Positions 3,814 through 5,312 of a stretch of 5,312 bases of DNA are shown piece by piece (position 1 is the stretch's first letter; each line of letters begins with the position of its first letter). The stretch spans positions 1 through 5,312 of the forward strand of contig CAMNHT010000105.1 in assembly GCA_946539625.1 (NCBI GenBank), read 5' to 3'. The notes under the pieces were generated by a model. The model worked only from the letters and a program-made list of their open reading frames with translations. It searched no databases and was not told the origin of the DNA. This DNA is from an uncultured Clostridia bacterium. GTDB lineage: Bacteria; Bacillota_A; Clostridia; Christensenellales; CAG-138. The position numbers and the translations under genes are program-made.

Positions 3814-5312
3814 ATGAGCGAACTCGAAAAGACGACAGTTGAAACCATCGAAGCGGAAGCTCCCGCTGAGGTTGTCGCCGAAGCCACTGAAGAAGTCGTT
3901 GCAGAAGCAGAGCAGGCAGTTGAAGAAACGGCAGCAGAAGCAGTCGAAGCGGTCGAAGAAGTGAAGGAGACCGTTGAGGGAGCACCGGCAGTCGTGGAAG
4001 AAGCAGTCGAAGCAGTTGAAGAAGCAGCGGCACCCGTTGCTGTCGAGGCAGAGGCGGAAGCCGAGCCGGAGACTTTTGAACAGGCCTTTGAAAAGACCGT
4101 GAAGCGGATCCGTCCGGGCCAGATGATCACGGGCACCGTGCTCCAGATCGTGGACGGCGAAGTATTCGTCAACATCGGTTACAAGGCCGACGGCGTGATT
4201 CCGAAGGGTGAATTCTCCGCGGATCCCGAAGTCCGTGCGGAAGACGTTGTCAAAGAGGGTGACAGCATCGACGTGGAAGTCCTTATGGTCAACGACGGCG
4301 AAGGCAATGTCCGCCTTTCCCGCAAGAGTGTCGAAGGCAGAAAGCTGATGGACGAAATGTTCACGGAAGATGTCGAAGGCAAGACCTTTGAGGCAGTGGT
4401 CAAGGAAGTCGTCAAGGGCGGCCTGATCGCCGATATCAACGGCGTACGCGCCTTCATTCCGGCTTCGCACGTTTCCACCAAATACGTTGAGAATCTCAAC
4501 GACTACGTCGGCAAGACCGTCAAGGTCAAGGTCCTTGAAGCGGACAAGGCAAAGAAGCGCATCGTCGCTTCCATCAAGCAGGTCCTCATCGAGGAGGCAA
4601 AGGCAGCGAAGGCGGCCAAGTGGGACGCGCTCGTCGTAGGCGAGAAGGTCCACGGCGTCGTTCGCCGCATCACCGATTTCGGCGCGTTCGTCGACATCGG
4701 CGGTATTGACGGTCTCGTGCATGTCACCGACTGCGCATGGGGCAGAGTCAAGCATCCGAGCGACGCGCTGTCCATCGGTCAGGAGATCGATGTTCTGATC
4801 CTTCGCGTCGACCGCGAAAAGGAACAGATCGGTCTGGGCTACAAGCAGCTTCAGCCGAAGCCCTGGACCAAAGCGGCGGAGAAGTACCCCGTCGGCAGCA
4901 TCGTCGAGGGTAAAGTCGTCCGTATCGTCCCGTTCGGCGCGTTCGTCGCGCTTGAGCCGACGATCGACGGTCTCATCCACATCTCTCAGGTCGGCATCCA
5001 CCGCATCGAGAAGGTCGAAGACGAGATCAAGGTCGGCGACATCGTCCGCTGCAAGGTGCTCGACGTCAACGTCGAAGCAAAGCGCATCAGCCTTTCCCGC
5101 AAAGATGCTCTGATCGAGGAGAACCCCGAGATTGCGGAGCAGCTCGCGGCAGAGAAGGCGGAGCGTGACCGCGTGAACGCGGAGCGCAGAGCGCAGCGCG
5201 AGGCACAGCGTGAGCAGCAGAACAAGGAACGCGAGGAGCGCAGCGCGCGCCGCTCGCAGGACAACGGCGAACGCCGCGAATCCCGTCCGGATCGCCGCCG
5301 CCGCAACTCCGA
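2995..5312 (+). CDS. ispH-rpsA: Fused 4-hydroxy-3-methylbut-2-enyl diphosphate reductase (IspH/LytB) and ribosomal protein S1, 3' end outside the window
   Basis: One uninterrupted frame encodes at least 772 residues and is still open at the window edge. Residues 1-274 are IspH, the [4Fe-4S] enzyme that makes IPP and DMAPP from HMBPP in the last step of the MEP pathway. Cluster ligands are C12 (GFCFGV), C95 (DATCP) and C189 (TICDTT). Active-site positions are H40 (IIHNEGVV), H73 (RAHGAP), H123/E125 (THPEVVG), Q160-T161-T162, S217/N219 (ISANT) and S261 (GASTP). All expected residues are present, so the enzyme should be active. Residues 275 to about 360 are a Glu/Ala/Val linker. Four S1 RNA-binding domains follow (about 374-444, 462-529, 549-617, 633-705), the number seen in Gram-positive S1 homologues. 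A charged tail begins at 706. The IspH-S1 fusion is known from Clostridia. The start is set by GGAGG and the TGATG overlap with plsC. A promoter-like element and a ribosome site at the domain boundary suggest S1 may also be made alone. Confidence 0.95.
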   Translation, partial: MQVLFAKHSGFCFGVSRAIELVNKAAEREARVFTYGKIIHNEGVVAKLEARGIHAVETLDALSTGDTLVIRAHGAPPEVFSACEEKGVRIVDATCPFVKRIHRIVEQAVQKHERVAILGKPTHPEVVGIRSRAGKNAVVLTDTKEAEATEHTGALTFVSQTTAKAEVYEAVLSVLRKRFPALSAHCTICDTTRRRQAEAAILAKRCTRIFVLGSEISANTCALRDLCKKTCENVEIIDNIGKIPLAKIKDDDIIGIIAGASTPTAMIREVKQVMSELEKTTVETIEAEAPAEVVAEATEEVVAEAEQAVEETAAEAVEAVEEVKETVEGAPAVVEEAVEAVEEAAAPVAVEAEAEAEPETFEQAFEKTVKRIRPGQMITGTVLQIVDGEVFVNIGYKADGVIPKGEFSADPEVRAEDVVKEGDSIDVEVLMVNDGEGNVRLSRKSVEGRKLMDEMFTEDVEGKTFEAVVKEVVKGGLIADINGVRAFIPASHVSTKYVENLNDYVGKTVKVKVLEADKAKKRIVASIKQVLIEEAKAAKAAKWDALVVGEKVHGVVRRITDFGAFVDIGGIDGLVHVTDCAWGRVKHPSDALSIGQEIDVLILRVDREKEQIGLGYKQLQPKPWTKAAEKYPVGSIVEGKVVRIVPFGAFVALEPTIDGLIHISQVGIHRIEKVEDEIKVGDIVRCKVLDVNVEAKRISLSRKDALIEENPEIAEQLAAEKAERDRVNAERRAQREAQREQQNKEREERSARRSQDNGERRESRPDRRRRNS
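3728..3755 (+). promoter_or_regulatory. Candidate internal promoter inside the IspH coding region, directed at S1
   Basis: TATAAT at 3750-3755 is a perfect -10 hexamer. It is preceded by TGA at 3747-3749, making a consensus extended -10 (TGnTATAAT). TTGCAA at 3728-3733 matches four of six -35 positions with a 16-base spacer. The element sits in an AT-rich island in otherwise GC-rich coding DNA. Transcription would start near 3761-3763, about 50 bases before the ATG at 3814. A sigma-70/SigA-type promoter is inferred from sequence only. Chance remains possible because the bases also encode the conserved IspH C-terminus, but three ATA codons, almost unused elsewhere here, are needed to form it. 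Confidence 0.55.
3796..3816 (+). promoter_or_regulatory. Internal Shine-Dalgarno site and in-frame ATG at the IspH/S1 boundary
   Basis: AGGGAGG (3796-3802) includes GGAGG at 3798-3802. The in-frame ATG at 3814-3816 (Met274) follows 11 bases later, slightly longer than at the other starts here (6-9). Met274 falls just after the last conserved IspH motif and before the linker, where a stand-alone S1 protein would begin. The site may be left over from separate ispH and rpsA genes or may still be used. Confidence 0.6.
3817..4074 (+). other. Glu/Ala/Val-rich linker between IspH and S1
   Basis: Residues 275 to about 360 are low-complexity and very acidic. Residues 283-359 hold 27 Glu, one Lys and no Asp, mixed with Ala and Val in repeats such as EAVEAVEE. 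Such a stretch is probably an extended or helical spacer with no catalytic role. It would hold the RNA-binding domains away from IspH in the fusion, or form an acidic N-terminal tail on a separate S1. Confidence 0.85.
3937..4024 (+). repeat. Imperfect direct repeat within the linker
   Basis: Two 25-base copies, 3937-3961 and 4000-4024, differ at two positions and encode the same peptide, EAVEAVEE. Their starts are 63 bases (21 codons) apart, so gain or loss of a unit would keep the frame. The repeat explains the low complexity of the linker and suggests growth by slippage or unequal recombination. Confidence 0.75.
4114..5109 (+). other. Four S1 RNA-binding domains
   Basis: Domain 1 (about 374-444) runs from PGQMITGTV to VRLSRKS. 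Domain 2 (462-529) runs from GKTFEAVV to VASIKQ and is the least typical, as in other S1 proteins. Domain 3 (549-617) has ITDFGAFVDIGGIDGLVHV and WGRVKHPS. Domain 4 (633-705) has VPFGAFVALEPTIDGLIHIS and ends KRISLSRKD. Each OB-fold carries the G-x-V and FGAFV or equivalent strands. Domains 3 and 4 are the best-conserved RNA-binding pair. Confidence 0.92.
5110..5312 (+). other. Charged C-terminal tail of S1, cut by the window edge
   Basis: From residue 706 the protein loses S1 homology. It becomes Glu/Ala-rich and then Arg/Glu/Gln-rich, with many RE, RR and QRE pairs and a strongly basic end (RPDRRRRNS). A helical or disordered RNA-contacting tail is likely. The stop codon is not in the window. 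Confidence 0.75.

Larger units (their letters stand above)
3814..5312 (+). other. rpsA: Possible separate S1 product from the internal start
   Basis: Translation from Met274 would give a protein beginning MSELEKTTVE, with the linker, four S1 domains and the C-terminal tail (at least 499 residues in the window). S1 binds mRNA at the 30S subunit and helps initiation in some bacteria; in Gram-positives its role is less strict. Compared with the IspH half, Lys is almost always AAG and Ile/Val mostly ATC/GTC, the kind of bias expected for a highly expressed protein. That fits a need for more S1 than IspH. It is an alternative product of the same frame, not an extra gene. Confidence 0.5.

Noticed and set aside
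3937..4024. Repeats in the linker as a CRISPR-like or mobile-element repeat
   Set aside because: Only two 25-base copies, in frame and encoding the same peptide with no uniform spacers; they are explained by low-complexity coding sequence.
3508..5001. A long antisense open frame of about 497 codons opposite ispH-rpsA
   Set aside because: It mirrors the biased codons of the S1 frame. Its translation is a low-complexity mix rich in Asp, Leu, Phe and Arg with no recognisable domain, while the + strand has unmistakable IspH and S1 motifs.

Overview
The window is a gap-free, one-direction (+ strand) gene cluster of about 55-60% GC (estimated by eye). It contains the 3' part of surE, a HI0933/BaiN-type flavoprotein gene, cmk, plsC, and a long ORF that runs off the right edge. 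That ORF fuses IspH (LytB) to a four-domain ribosomal protein S1. The fusion, preceded by cmk and plsC, is a known arrangement in Clostridia. GGAGG Shine-Dalgarno sites and a MEP-pathway enzyme also fit. The best guess is a GC-rich anaerobic clostridium (Oscillospirales- or Christensenellales-like); the rank is inference.

Layout: 1-510 is surE without its N-terminus. 507-1736 is the flavoprotein, joined by an ATGA overlap. 1741-2394 is cmk, after a 4-base gap. 2396-2995 is plsC, after a 1-base gap. 2995-5312 is ispH-rpsA, joined by a TGATG overlap. Each downstream start has a GGAGG buried in the end of the gene before it, so the genes are probably co-transcribed and translationally coupled. 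There is no intergenic stretch above 4 bases and no recognisable terminator, RNA gene, mobile element or CRISPR array.

The genes cover housekeeping metabolism: nucleotide turnover (SurE, CMP kinase), phospholipid acylation (PlsC), isoprenoid precursor synthesis (IspH) and translation (S1). cmk next to an S1 gene is an old arrangement also known from E. coli (cmk-rpsA) and B. subtilis (cmk-ypfD). Here plsC and ispH lie between them.

The most interesting signal is inside the fusion ORF. At the end of the IspH half there is an AT-rich island with a consensus extended -10 (TGATATAAT, 3747-3755) and a weak -35 (TTGCAA, 3728-3733). It is followed by AGGGAGG (3796-3802) and an in-frame ATG (3814) exactly at the IspH/S1 boundary. 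This suggests S1 is also made alone from an internal promoter and start, so the fusion gene may give two products. A Glu/Ala/Val-rich linker with internal repeats and an Arg/Glu/Gln-rich C-terminal tail flank the S1 domains.
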